A DNA stretch of 33,732 nucleotides from an uncultured Muribaculaceae bacterium (GCA_947386115.1 CANDNO010000024.1:1-33732); one strand, 5' to 3'; counted from the first letter of the stretch, positions 8,027 to 16,726 are shown. Numbers and translations are program-made. Notes: a model not told the origin generated them from the letters alone.

Positions 8027-9403
8027 ATGTTTCAAAAACAAACCTACATCGACCGACGCCGACAGCTCAAAGAGACTGTCGGCTCGGGCGTACTACTGTT
8101 TCTTGGCAACCAGGAAGCTCCGTGCAACTTTGCCGACAATGCCTACCGCTATCGCCAGGATTCAACGTTCATGTACTATTTCGACCAGCCATACGCCGGT
8201 CTCAACGCCATCATCGACATCGACAACGATCGTGAGATAATCTTCGGCGACGAACTCACCATCGACTACATCGTGTGGATGGGCAATCAACCCACCATAC
8301 ACGAAAAAGCCGCTGCTGTAGGCGTCAAGGAAACCCTGCCCACCAAGTCACTGAAAGAATACCTCGACAAAGTGAGAGCCGAAGGCCGCACCATACACTA
8401 CCTCCCGCCATATCGCAACCAGCACCGCCTCATGCTGCTCGACCTGCTCGACATCAAGCCCGGAGCCGAGACACCGTCAGTGCCTTTCATCAAAGCCGTT
8501 GTCGATATGCGCAACCATAAGACGCCCGAAGAAATCGAGCTCATCGACCACGCCTGCGACGTAACGGCCGACATGCACCTCGAGGCAATGCGCATCGTGC
8601 GTCCCGGCATGAAGGAATACGAGGTTCTCGCAGCCGTCGAAGCCATCGCCATGGCCAACGACTGCTACACATCGTTCCCGACGATTGCCACAACCCACGG
8701 GCAGACACTCCACAACTTCATCCACTCCCACACCATCAACGAGGGAGACATGTTCCTGCTCGATGCCGGCGCCGAACTCGACAACTGCTATTACTGCGGC
8801 GACATGTCGTCGACCATTCCCGCCGGAAAGAAATTCACCACCCGCCAGAAGGAGATCTACGACATCCAGGTAGCTGCCCACCAGGCATCGGTCGATGCCC
8901 TGCGCCCCGGCATACGCTTTGAAGAAATCTACGACCTGTCGGCCCGCACCACAGTCGAGGGGCTCAAAGCTCTGGGTCTCATGAAAGGTGACCCCTACGA
9001 AGCTGTCGCAGCCGGCGCACACGCCCTGTTCTACCCCACAGGCCTCGGCCACATGATGGGCATGGACGACCACGATATGGAAAACCTCGGCGAGGTATGG
9101 GTAGGCTATGCAGGCAAGCCCAAGAGCACCCAGTTCGGCCGCAAATCACTACGCCTTGCACGCGAGCTCGAGCCCGGATTCGTTCTCACCATCGAGCCCG
9201 GAGTATATTTCATTCCCGAGCTCATCGACCTGTGGAAATCGCAGAACCTGCACGCCGACTTCATCAACTACGACAAAGTCGAGGCATGGCGCGACCTTGG
9301 CGGAGTGCGCAACGAGGAGAACTACCTTATCACCCCCGAGGGCAAACGCCGCCTGGGCAAACGCATCCCCCTCACCACCGACGAAGTCGAAGCCCTGCGC
9401 TAA
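8027..9403 (+). CDS. Xaa-Pro aminopeptidase (M24B family)
   Basis: 458 aa. An N-terminal AMP_N-type domain (about 1-165) precedes the pita-bread metallopeptidase domain. Metal-ligand regions are visible in order: FLLDAGAELDNCYYCGDMSS (two Asp), the GLGHMMGMDDHD histidine region, TIEPGVYF (Glu) and GGVRNEENYLIT (Glu). The family removes N-terminal residues before proline using two metal ions. No signal peptide is evident, so it is probably cytoplasmic. It is the last gene of the pdxJ operon and is followed by a strong terminator. Confidence 0.95.
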   Translation: MFQKQTYIDRRRQLKETVGSGVLLFLGNQEAPCNFADNAYRYRQDSTFMYYFDQPYAGLNAIIDIDNDREIIFGDELTIDYIVWMGNQPTIHEKAAAVGVKETLPTKSLKEYLDKVRAEGRTIHYLPPYRNQHRLMLLDLLDIKPGAETPSVPFIKAVVDMRNHKTPEEIELIDHACDVTADMHLEAMRIVRPGMKEYEVLAAVEAIAMANDCYTSFPTIATTHGQTLHNFIHSHTINEGDMFLLDAGAELDNCYYCGDMSSTIPAGKKFTTRQKEIYDIQVAAHQASVDALRPGIRFEEIYDLSARTTVEGLKALGLMKGDPYEAVAAGAHALFYPTGLGHMMGMDDHDMENLGEVWVGYAGKPKSTQFGRKSLRLARELEPGFVLTIEPGVYFIPELIDLWKSQNLHADFINYDKVEAWRDLGGVRNEENYLITPEGKRRLGKRIPLTTDEVEALR

Positions 9404-9448
9404 AATCAGTTCTACTCATGTAATAAGAAAACGACTATTACTTTTTCT

Positions 9449-9490
9449 AAAAATGGCAGTTAACCCGCTAACGGTTAACTGCCGTTTTTA
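9449..9490 (+). terminator. Intrinsic terminator after the pdxJ-pepP operon
   Basis: GGCAGTTAACC (9455-9465) pairs perfectly with GGTTAACTGCC (9473-9483) around a 7-nt loop. An A tract precedes it and GTTTTTA follows, so it could also work on the opposite strand. Confidence 0.88.
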
Positions 9491-9512
9491 TATACTTATA
9501 AGTGTACTGAAT

Positions 9513-9543
9513 TTTGCGAATTCATGTGAAATAACTAACTTTG
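9513..9543 (+). promoter_or_regulatory. Bacteroidetes-type promoter for hairpin leader and HTH gene
   Basis: TTTG (9513-9516), 19 bp, then TAACTTTG (9536-9543) match both -33 and -7 consensus elements with normal spacing, the best promoter in this window. Transcription would start near 9550. The initial transcript would form a small hairpin (AATAGCC/GGCTATT, 9549-9568) and then the long hairpin at 9583-9797. Confidence 0.75.
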
Positions 9544-9582
9544 TCACAAATAGCCGTCACTGGCTATTCACATACATATTTT

Positions 9583-9797
9583 GAAAAGCGTTTTGCTTTA
9601 TCCGATTCATCAAAAATCGCCAATTTTTAACAGTTTTCAGGATAAGGCAGTCTTAAACGCTCATGTTTGTCGTATATCCACTCCGCGACAAGGGAGGATG
9701 AAAAATACGATAAAAGCGTGGGAGTGGACTGTTTATCGAAAACTGGGTGTTTGGCGATGCCTTGATGAATGATAAATCGAATCATCCTGCGCTTTTC
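9583..9797 (+). ncRNA. Long structured leader RNA upstream of the HTH gene (copy 1)
   Basis: Eleven complementary blocks are strictly nested: 9583-9590/9790-9797, 9603-9607/9775-9779, 9608-9613/9762-9767, 9617-9623/9751-9757, 9631-9638/9738-9745, 9641-9645/9733-9737, 9648-9652/9727-9731, 9657-9661/9715-9719, 9670-9675/9705-9710, and the tip ATC/GAT plus CTCC/GGAG (9676-9699) with loop GCGACAAG. The whole is one imperfect hairpin of about 215 nt, transcribed from the promoter at 9513-9543, ending about 50 nt before the HTH start. The block TCGCCAA/TTGGCGA recurs as CCGCCAA/TTGGCGG in copy 2 (29258-29384). It could be a cis-acting leader, a free small RNA, or the folded body of a mobile hairpin element; I do not recognise an RNA family. 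Confidence 0.6.
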
Positions 9798-9845
9798 CTA
9801 TACAACAACATATCGACGGGATGACGATGAAGAGTGTAACAGGAG

Positions 9846-10070
9846 ATGCACATAGGCGCCCGAATACGCGAAGTGCTGATGCAAAAATCGCGTGAATACA
9901 CTGTTACATGGCTTGCCAAGCAATTGAACTGTCATAGAGTAAATATTTATGACATATTCAATCGCAGCACAATCGACACTGAGCTGCTTCGACGCATCTC
10001 ACTTGTGCTTGGCCATGATTTTTTTCAAGATCTGTCGGATGACTTAAAAAAGCAAGGTCTTGAAAAATAG
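9846..10070 (+). CDS. Small XRE-like helix-turn-helix protein (copy 1)
   Basis: 74 aa. A compact HTH: HIGARIREVL (helix 1), TVTWLAKQLNCHRVNIYDIFNR (helix-turn-helix) and IDTELLRRISLVLGHDFFQDLS. It is the all-helical lambda-repressor-like fold with nothing added, so it probably binds DNA as a dimer. It resembles the protein at 29418-29636 along its length (HIG, TWLA, C-R-NIY-IF, LL-IS, FF), so the two are paralogues. The ATG at 9846 abuts AGGAG, too close for normal Shine-Dalgarno spacing. The leader is the long hairpin RNA; downstream lies a dyad (10101-10115) and a large surface lipoprotein. Target and function are unknown. Confidence 0.85.
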   Translation: MHIGARIREVLMQKSREYTVTWLAKQLNCHRVNIYDIFNRSTIDTELLRRISLVLGHDFFQDLSDDLKKQGLEK

Positions 10071-10100
10071 TACAATCTGATCTAATATGTAAAACAACTC

Positions 10101-10115
10101 CTTACAGTCTGTAAG
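10101..10115. promoter_or_regulatory. Dyad-symmetric candidate operator
   Basis: CTTACAG-T-CTGTAAG is a perfect 7-bp dyad with a 1-bp centre. It lies about 66 bp before the predicted transcription start of the 1041-aa lipoprotein gene and 31 bp after the HTH gene, without a following T tract, so it looks more like a protein-binding site than a terminator. A related half-site (CTGTAG) lies at 29385-29390 before the second HTH gene. Confidence 0.4.
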
Positions 10116-10159
10116 AATACGCACTACAGAGATTTAAGTGTTATACGGCAGATTCACCA

Positions 10160-10167
10160 TAAATTTG
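10160..10167 (+). promoter_or_regulatory. -7 promoter element for surface lipoprotein gene
   Basis: TAAATTTG matches TAnnTTTG. No clear -33 element is seen at the usual distance. It predicts a leader of about 105 nt before the ATG at 10281. Confidence 0.5.
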
Positions 10168-10280
10168 CACAGGATTTATTCAGAATCACCAATTATCATT
10201 GTATCATTTCTAAATTACACACTAAATCTAAGATTTGAACAAATTTAAATAACACTTATTCACCATTAAAACACTAATTT

Positions 10281-13200
10281 ATGAGAAAAGTTTTTCTTAA
10301 TGCTGCCGCATTGTCGTTGGCATTGTTAACGGTGAGTCCGGCATTGCAGTCTTGTAAGGACTATGATGACGACATTACCAATATCAATTGCGTTACCGAC
10401 GACATCGCTAAGCAGATTTTAGACCTCCAGAAGCAGGTTGACAACCTCTCAGAGGCTCAAAAGAATGCACTTGATGCTGCAGCTAACGCAGCTACAGCTG
10501 CTGAGGCCGCCCGCAAGCTGGCTGAGGAAGCCTTACAGGCTGGCAATAAAGCCGAAGCCGACGCTCTTGCCGCCCAGGCCATGGCTTCTGACGCAAAATC
10601 AGCTGCCGAAAAGGCTAAAGCCGATATGCTCGATGCCCTCACAAAAGAGGCACAAGCACTTAAGGACCTCATCGGCACCAATTCCAGCGACATCAAGTCT
10701 GCAACCGAAAAGATTGCACAAAACGCAGCCGCAATAGCCGAACTCGACGGTAAAATCGCAGCAGTAGACGCTAAACTTGCCAATTACAGCACTACTGCCG
10801 ACATGGTCGCTGCAATCAATAAAGCCATCAGCGATAACAATGCAGATATCAACAGCAAAATCGATGCTGAAACCGCTAAAATCTTAGAGCAGGTGAACGC
10901 ACTTGCTTCACGCACAACTGCCATCGAGACTCAGCAGGCCACCCTTCAGGGCTACATTACATCCCTGCAGAGCAACTATACTGAGTTGAGCGGTAAAATT
11001 GATGGACTTTCAAACACCATCAAGACTCAGCAGCAGAGCATCGAAGGTCTATCTAACGATCTCACAGAAATCAAAGGTCAACTTGAAAATTTAAAAACAA
11101 CCGTTGCCGGATTTGAGACCAAGCTAAACGAAATAGACACTAAGCTTACAACCATCAGCAGCAAAGTATCGACTCTCGAGAACGAGCTCAATACTCTCAC
11201 AACAGTCCTGTTGCCCGGCCGCTTGTCATCTGTTACTTTGGTGCCCAATCTGTACATTGGCGGTATCCCCACAATCGAGTTCATGACGATCAGCTACAAT
11301 CAGTGGGAAGCCGATGCAGAAAAAGCCGGTATCTACAATGTAACGGAAAACAAATTTGAAATCACCAGCAACGATGCAATCGCACACTATCGCTTAAATC
11401 CAAGCACTGTAGGTGACAAAGACATCAAACTGGAAGAATTGTCATTCGTTTCATCGCGCGCAGTTTCGAGAGCCGAATCGGAACCGACCCTTAACGTAAG
11501 CAAGGCTGCCATTAACGATGGAATACTTGACGTATGGGTAAAGAACAACAATGCAGGAAAACTCAGCGACGATGCCAAGAAGGAGATAACAATCGCAGCA
11601 CTCAGAGTGCCCATTGCCAACGAACACCTTTACGAGAATGAAAAGACAACCGGCGCAAGCGTTTACTCTGAATATTCGCGCGTGGCCGAGAGCTACATCA
11701 CACCGATTATAAAAGCTATTCCTTCAAGCGACATTGAGGGTTATGACCTCACTCAGTATGACCTTGAACAGTTTGCTGACAATTCAAACATCGATGCTGC
11801 TCTCAACGGCAACGATTTTGTAGCCGTCGATGTAGTTTACAACGGCGACGGACAGAATCTTCTTGAGATCGTTGAAGGTCAATACAATAACAACCCTGTT
11901 ATTGTCGTAAGCAAGGATGAACTCAATGCCTGGGGTCTTGATTTCGAATTTGTTCTCTTCGGCAAAGAACTTTGCCCCGACGCTGAATATGCTTCAATCG
12001 ACGGAACGACCATCAAAGCCATAGCACCCGAAGACGCAAAACTCAGCGATGCCATAGGCAAGACTCCTTGGATTGCAGCTCTTCTTAAAGACGTTGAAAA
12101 CGATCAGATAATCGACGTTCAATACGTCCAGGTTAAGTTCGTACAGGATATACGTCCCGTAGAGGAAACATTCACTGCATCAATTCCTTTGTTCTGTGGC
12201 GAGAAAGAGATCTCAGTCGACTGGGATTGGATGAAGGAGAACATCCTGAGCAAACTTAATGCCACCAACGATATGACTCCCGAAGAGTTCATCTCAATAT
12301 ACACCGACACTAAGATTGTAGCTGTAGCTCCTAATGGTGATGACGTTGAGGCTAATCTCGTGGCTGTATATGATCCCGAGACAGAAGCTTACAAATGGAC
12401 TATCACATCGGCAGAGCTTGACATGAGCAAACTCGAGAATCAGGTATTTGAGGGTTCAGTCGTATGCAAAGATCCTAAGGAACTGTATCCCACCGTAACA
12501 GTAAACATCGACATCACTGTCGAGATTTCTGAAAAGGATATGCCAAGCCTCAACACCGGTAGCATCTACTGGGCTGACGCTCCCGACAAACTCCAGTATA
12601 TTCTCGCTTACCCGACCGACCCGAGAAGCGCTTCAAGCAATCAGGTTGCTGAATATAACACAAACATCCTTCAGGGCCGTCTTGCTCCTTATATCTCAAA
12701 CATGCTCGACTGCGCGCTATGGGGTACATACTTCAATGACAGCAAGTACAACGACGAAGAGAATCGTTATGTATGGTTCACAACCGAGTATTCTGATCCC
12801 GCTACATTCACCAACGGAGAACTTCCCGCAACTAAGCCCGCACTGGAAGGTCTCTCACTGAACTTCTGGATTGAGAATAATGAAGATGGTATCGCTATGG
12901 TACAGAACGAGGAGAAAGTTCTTATCGATTGGAAAGCCAACCTCGTTGGTAATTCAAACAGCAATGATGCTCCCACATTCGGCCAATGCTGGGTATATGT
13001 TAAACAGCCTCTCTACTACAAGCAGATCAAGGCTCTTGACATCACCGACAACGTTGGTGCAAGCGTTACCTGCGACCTGACCAACTCATGGGAAGTTACC
13101 GACTACTATAACAATATCGTAGTCAACACCGAGAGCTACAATTACCGCGACTTCTATGTACTTGAGAACATCGTGTACAACGTAGATGATGCCTTCATGA

Positions 13201-13406
13201 CAAAGACCGCAAGCGCTACATCTGATGTAATCGGAAAATGCTCTGACTATAAGGTAACCGTCAGCATCGAGAACAACACTCTGACTTACACTAATATGGG
13301 TGCTATCCTTCTTGAGGAATGCTACATCCAGATTCCTGTAAGCCTGCCTCACCGCTGGGGTGTACTCAATGGAACTATCAGTGTAAAACTGAATCCCATT
13401 AAATAA
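10281..13406 (+). CDS. Large coiled-coil surface lipoprotein
   Basis: 1041 aa. Residues 1-24 form an SPII signal peptide with lipobox ALQSC (C25), followed by the acidic stretch KDYDDD, common in Bacteroidetes lipoproteins and often linked with surface export. Residues about 45-125 are very rich in Ala, Glu and Lys (AANAATAAEAARKLAEEALQ style), and heptad-like helices continue to about 310 (repeats such as LSNDLTEIKGQLENLKTTV). The remaining 730 residues are beta-rich and acidic with no motif I recognise. An elongated stalk carrying a folded head on the cell surface is the simplest reading. It stands alone, between its own promoter and a terminator at 13505-13543. It may be a surface-layer or adhesin-like protein; function unknown. 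Confidence 0.85.
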   Translation: MRKVFLNAAALSLALLTVSPALQSCKDYDDDITNINCVTDDIAKQILDLQKQVDNLSEAQKNALDAAANAATAAEAARKLAEEALQAGNKAEADALAAQAMASDAKSAAEKAKADMLDALTKEAQALKDLIGTNSSDIKSATEKIAQNAAAIAELDGKIAAVDAKLANYSTTADMVAAINKAISDNNADINSKIDAETAKILEQVNALASRTTAIETQQATLQGYITSLQSNYTELSGKIDGLSNTIKTQQQSIEGLSNDLTEIKGQLENLKTTVAGFETKLNEIDTKLTTISSKVSTLENELNTLTTVLLPGRLSSVTLVPNLYIGGIPTIEFMTISYNQWEADAEKAGIYNVTENKFEITSNDAIAHYRLNPSTVGDKDIKLEELSFVSSRAVSRAESEPTLNVSKAAINDGILDVWVKNNNAGKLSDDAKKEITIAALRVPIANEHLYENEKTTGASVYSEYSRVAESYITPIIKAIPSSDIEGYDLTQYDLEQFADNSNIDAALNGNDFVAVDVVYNGDGQNLLEIVEGQYNNNPVIVVSKDELNAWGLDFEFVLFGKELCPDAEYASIDGTTIKAIAPEDAKLSDAIGKTPWIAALLKDVENDQIIDVQYVQVKFVQDIRPVEETFTASIPLFCGEKEISVDWDWMKENILSKLNATNDMTPEEFISIYTDTKIVAVAPNGDDVEANLVAVYDPETEAYKWTITSAELDMSKLENQVFEGSVVCKDPKELYPTVTVNIDITVEISEKDMPSLNTGSIYWADAPDKLQYILAYPTDPRSASSNQVAEYNTNILQGRLAPYISNMLDCALWGTYFNDSKYNDEENRYVWFTTEYSDPATFTNGELPATKPALEGLSLNFWIENNEDGIAMVQNEEKVLIDWKANLVGNSNSNDAPTFGQCWVYVKQPLYYKQIKALDITDNVGASVTCDLTNSWEVTDYYNNIVVNTESYNYRDFYVLENIVYNVDDAFMTKTASATSDVIGKCSDYKVTVSIENNTLTYTNMGAILLEECYIQIPVSLPHRWGVLNGTISVKLNPIK

Positions 13407-13504
13407 TTGGTCTTGAAAAAAGAGAACGAGTTCATTTGCTCGAGATAGGGAAATGTAATTCAATAAGGTCTATGTGAATTATATTGAACTCCAAATCAAG
13501 CCCG

Positions 13505-13543
13505 AGTGGCCGTGACAGTGATGCCGCGGCCACTTATTTTATT
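13505..13543 (+). terminator. Intrinsic terminator after the surface lipoprotein gene
   Basis: AGTGGCCG (13505-13512) pairs with CGGCCACT (13527-13534), followed by TATTTTATT. Just before it, GAGTTCA (13428-13434) is complementary to TGAACTC (13485-13491). The rest of the 421-bp gap 13407-13827 is AT-rich, with promoter elements at 13718-13759 and no ORF I would support. Confidence 0.75.
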
Positions 13544-13717
13544 ATGGCAAATGAGCTTAGAATAGTCCTCAAAGGTAAGGATAAAAGCATCGGAAAAAGC
13601 TCTAAAAAATTATACTTTTTTAGCATAATAGAATGCATCTGACGTTAAAAACCTATAAAAACGCGCGCATTTATATTAATAATCAATTAGCTGTTGCGTG
13701 ATTCTGTGCTTAAATTC

Positions 13718-13759
13718 TAACTTTGTAGGTTGAATGAACGAAAATTCTTCTTAACTTTG
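13718..13759 (+). promoter_or_regulatory. Tandem -7 elements upstream of the DUF6242 gene
   Basis: TAACTTTG occurs twice, at 13718-13725 and 13752-13759. The second has GTTG (13729-13732) exactly 19 bp upstream, a good -33; the first has a TTG 21 bp upstream. The second is the likelier main promoter, giving a leader of about 60 nt. Confidence 0.6.
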
Positions 13760-13827
13760 CAGTTTAAGAAGACCGACAACCGTCGGGTATTATAAAGTAA
13801 ATTATAGCTATAACACTACATAACAGT

Positions 13828-15255
13828 ATGCTTAAGAGATTAGGAATATACGCAGCCACAGCATTATCACTTTGTGCATCAACGGCTTGTAACGAATCTG
13901 ACGATAACTATGAGATATCGGTCGACTATGCCAGCACACAGGTAACAGCTTTCTCGCTGCGTGCCGACTCAAAGGTACTCAACAACCTCGACTCAATCTA
14001 TTTCTCGATCGACCTCGTCAACGGCCGCATTTTCAACGCCGATTCTCTTCCCTTCGGCACTAAAACCGACAAGCTGCTCGTCGACATCACTACCGACGGC
14101 TGCTCGACCGTAGAACTCCACTTCCCCCGCGCCGGCAAAAACGACTCGATCGTCAATTACCTGACAAACCAGAACGACTCGATTGACTTCTCGCGCGGAC
14201 CGGTAAAACTGCATCTCGTTTCGTACGACAAGATTGCCTCACGCGACTATTACATCAAGGTCAACGTTCACACAACAATAAGCGATTCCCTCTACTGGGA
14301 GCTCGAGAAACCCAAACAGCTTCCTTCATCGCTCACGGCTATCAAAGCACAGCGCACGGTACAGTTCGGCAACAAGGTTTATACTCTGACAACCGACGGC
14401 ACCGCCAACGCTTGCATGCACGTGGCCGATAGCCCCGCCGTTCCCGGCACATCGACCCCGTTCACCTTCCCGTTCTCACCCCAAGTGAACATGCTCACAG
14501 CTACAACAACAAGCCTCTACATCCTGGCCGATGACGGCACGCTGTACTCATCGGTCAACGGTACCGACTGGAACAGCTGCGGCGCAACATGGGAGTCAAT
14601 AACAGCACCTTACGGCTCGACCCTGCTGGGTATTGCCAACGTCAACGGCACCCTCACCCATGTCACTTACCCCGCCGGCGCGACATCGACTGTCAAGCCC
14701 GAATTCCCCGTCAAGGGCAACAGCGCTGCGATACGCTACTCAACCGACTGGGGCCTGCAGCCACAGATCATCACCGTGGGAGGTGTGAAAGCCGACGGCA
14801 AGACCACACCCACAGCCTGGGCCTACGACGGCAACACATGGGCGTGCATAGCACAAAAAACGCCTATGAGCGCCGAGGGCATGGCAGTATTCCCCTATTA
14901 CTGCTGCCAGACCGACACCAACACATGGGTTGCATCATCACGCTCGGTTCTCGTCGCAATGGGCGGTCGTGAGTCGGCTACAAAAATGCAGGATACAATC
15001 TACATAAGCTACGACCTCGGCTTCAACTGGACCAAAGCGCCGAAGCTTATGCAGCTTCCCAAAGAATTCCCCTCGCTCTATGATGCCCAGGTCATTGTGA
15101 ACAATGAAGTGATGCACTCTCGAGCCATCAAGCCCATCACCGAGTGGGATACTCCTTATTTATATATGTATGGCGGCTACTCGGCTACCGACGAACTCAT
15201 GCCCCGCGTGTACCGCGGAGTCATCAACCGCATGCAGTTCAAACCCCTGCAATAA
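13828..15255 (+). CDS. DUF6242-type lipoprotein with predicted beta-propeller
   Basis: 475 aa. Signal peptide with lipobox STAC (C21). Residues about 25-140 (TAFSLRADSKVLNNLDSIYFSIDLVNGRIFNADSLPFGT and following) match my memory of the N-terminal domain of DUF6242 proteins of Bacteroidetes. The rest has repeats of the kind found in sialidase or kelch propellers, such as SLYILADDGTLYSSVNGTDWNSCG and ISYDLGFNWTKAP. It is an exported lipoprotein of unknown function. It starts 22 bp before the PorG-like gene's cluster and may be co-transcribed with it, which would place it with envelope biogenesis genes. Family name is from recollection, not a search. Confidence 0.82.
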   Translation: MLKRLGIYAATALSLCASTACNESDDNYEISVDYASTQVTAFSLRADSKVLNNLDSIYFSIDLVNGRIFNADSLPFGTKTDKLLVDITTDGCSTVELHFPRAGKNDSIVNYLTNQNDSIDFSRGPVKLHLVSYDKIASRDYYIKVNVHTTISDSLYWELEKPKQLPSSLTAIKAQRTVQFGNKVYTLTTDGTANACMHVADSPAVPGTSTPFTFPFSPQVNMLTATTTSLYILADDGTLYSSVNGTDWNSCGATWESITAPYGSTLLGIANVNGTLTHVTYPAGATSTVKPEFPVKGNSAAIRYSTDWGLQPQIITVGGVKADGKTTPTAWAYDGNTWACIAQKTPMSAEGMAVFPYYCCQTDTNTWVASSRSVLVAMGGRESATKMQDTIYISYDLGFNWTKAPKLMQLPKEFPSLYDAQVIVNNEVMHSRAIKPITEWDTPYLYMYGGYSATDELMPRVYRGVINRMQFKPLQ

Positions 15256-15276
15256 CCGCCACGACAGTATTTACCG

Positions 15277-15972
15277 ATGTATCGCCTGAAAGTCATATTA
15301 CTCACCATCGCCGCCGCGGCAGCAATCCTTTTAAGCGCACCTCGTGCCTGCGCTCAGGAGGAGAGCTATCGTTTTGACATTGGCGCCGGGCTTGGTATGG
15401 GCGGATACATGGGCGACCTCAACGAAAGCAACCCCTTCGGCCGTCCCGGCTTCACCGGCGACTTGGCTTTTCGTTACAGGTTTGACACCCGATGGGCATT
15501 GACAACAATGCTTGGCTACTCGGCCTTGAGCGGCAACTCGGCCGACCTCGGCGCCGCGCTTCCCGACAACGCCGAGTACAAGTTCAAGTCATCGGTCATT
15601 GACCTGAGCGAGAGAGTTGAAGTCAACTTCTTTGCATTTGGAATAGGCGAGACCTACAAGAAACTTCGCCGCTGGAGTCCCTATCTGGCAGTAGGCGTGG
15701 GCCTTGCCATGGCTTCATGCGAGGGTTCAAACCACATTGCTTTTACAATTCCCATGGCTGTGGGAGTAAAATATAAACTGCGCGAACGAATCAACCTGGG
15801 TCTTGAATTCTCTATGACCAAGGCGTTCGGCGACCGTCTCGACGGCGACATTGCCGACTTGTACCAGGTCAAGAGCTCGTTCCTTAAAAACACCGACTGG
15901 TATTCACGTCTGGCCCTCTCGGTAAGTTATGAATTCGGCCTGCGTTGCCCCACATGCCATTACTATGACTGA
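15277..15972 (+). CDS. PorG-like/DUF6089 outer-membrane beta-barrel protein
   Basis: 231 aa. A signal peptide (VILLTIAAAAAILLSAPRACAQ) precedes a small predicted barrel beginning FDIGAGLGMGGYMGDLNESNPFGRPG, with alternating aromatic strands and SYEFGLRC near the end. Known context: in Porphyromonas gingivalis PorG lies directly before uppS, the Omp85/BamA gene and two ompH genes, exactly the order here. PorG is a type IX secretion component there, but no other such gene is in this window, so a general outer-membrane role is as likely. The C-terminus overlaps uppS by 8 bp. Confidence 0.82.
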   Translation: MYRLKVILLTIAAAAAILLSAPRACAQEESYRFDIGAGLGMGGYMGDLNESNPFGRPGFTGDLAFRYRFDTRWALTTMLGYSALSGNSADLGAALPDNAEYKFKSSVIDLSERVEVNFFAFGIGETYKKLRRWSPYLAVGVGLAMASCEGSNHIAFTIPMAVGVKYKLRERINLGLEFSMTKAFGDRLDGDIADLYQVKSSFLKNTDWYSRLALSVSYEFGLRCPTCHYYD

Positions 15973-16726
15973 CAACATGGAAAAATATTGCTCGCAACAT
16001 AACATCGACCCGTCGCGCCTGCCGCAACACGTAGCCATCATCATGGACGGCAACGGTCGCTGGGCTCGTGCCCGCAATCTGCCCCGCAGCGAAGGACATG
16101 TCGAGGGCGTGGCTACCGTGCGACGCATAACCGAGGAAAGTTCCCGCCTGGGTATCAAATACCTCACTCTATATACGTTCTCGACCGAGAACTGGAACCG
16201 TCCCGCCGACGAGGTTGAAGCCCTGATGCACCTCATCAGCATTGCTATCGAACGCGAGACCCCCGACCTGATAAAGAACAACGTCCGTCTCACCATGATC
16301 GGCGACTTCGACCGCCTCCCGGCCGAGCCCCGCCGTCGCCTCGAAGGCTGTTTTGCAGCCACGGCACACTGCACCGGACTCACCCTTTGCCTGGCACTGA
16401 GCTACTCGTCACGCTGGGAGATCACCCGCGCCACGCGCGAAATCGCCAGCCAGGTAGCTGCCGGACAACTCGATATCAACGATATCGACGACAACACCAT
16501 ATCGAACCATCTCACCACAGCATGCATGCCCGACCCCGACCTGCTCATACGCACCGGCGGCGACTACCGGGTAAGCAACTACCTGCTGTGGCAGATAGCA
16601 TATACCGAACTCTCATTCACAGCCACTTACTGGCCCGACTACAGCGTCGACGAATATCGCGAAGCCATTAGGCGATTCGGACAGCGCGAACGACGTTTCG
16701 GACTCACAAGTGACCAGATAAAATAA
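15965..16726 (+). CDS. uppS: Isoprenyl transferase (undecaprenyl diphosphate synthase)
   Basis: 253 aa from the ATG at 15965 (a second ATG at 15977 gives 249). It makes the C55 lipid carrier for peptidoglycan and other envelope glycans by cis-addition of isopentenyl units to farnesyl diphosphate. The signature HVAIIMDGNGRWARARNLPRSEGH holds the catalytic aspartate, TLYTFSTENWNRP follows, and the C-terminal RTGGDYRVSNYLLWQIAYTELSF carries the conserved arginine and serine residues. Its start overlaps the PorG-like gene end, and bamA follows 49 bp later. Confidence 0.97.
   Translation: MTDNMEKYCSQHNIDPSRLPQHVAIIMDGNGRWARARNLPRSEGHVEGVATVRRITEESSRLGIKYLTLYTFSTENWNRPADEVEALMHLISIAIERETPDLIKNNVRLTMIGDFDRLPAEPRRRLEGCFAATAHCTGLTLCLALSYSSRWEITRATREIASQVAAGQLDINDIDDNTISNHLTTACMPDPDLLIRTGGDYRVSNYLLWQIAYTELSFTATYWPDYSVDEYREAIRRFGQRERRFGLTSDQIK

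Noticed and set aside
8477-9073. 198-aa minus-strand ORF
   Set aside because: A shadow of the Xaa-Pro aminopeptidase gene: high GC opposite strand, no motif, no promoter.
9644-9763. AAGGCA/TGCCTT pairing in hairpin copy 1
   Set aside because: It crosses the stronger nested stems (GATAA/TTATC, CAGTC/GACTG) and is not repeated in copy 2, so it was not included.
9583-9797. Retron or group II intron RNA
   Set aside because: No reverse transcriptase or maturase is nearby; the fold is a simple hairpin.
13428-13491. Operator or regulatory hairpin after the surface lipoprotein
   Set aside because: GAGTTCA/TGAACTC and TTCAATA/TATTGAA overlap each other and could be chance in AT-rich DNA; only the terminator behind them is supported.
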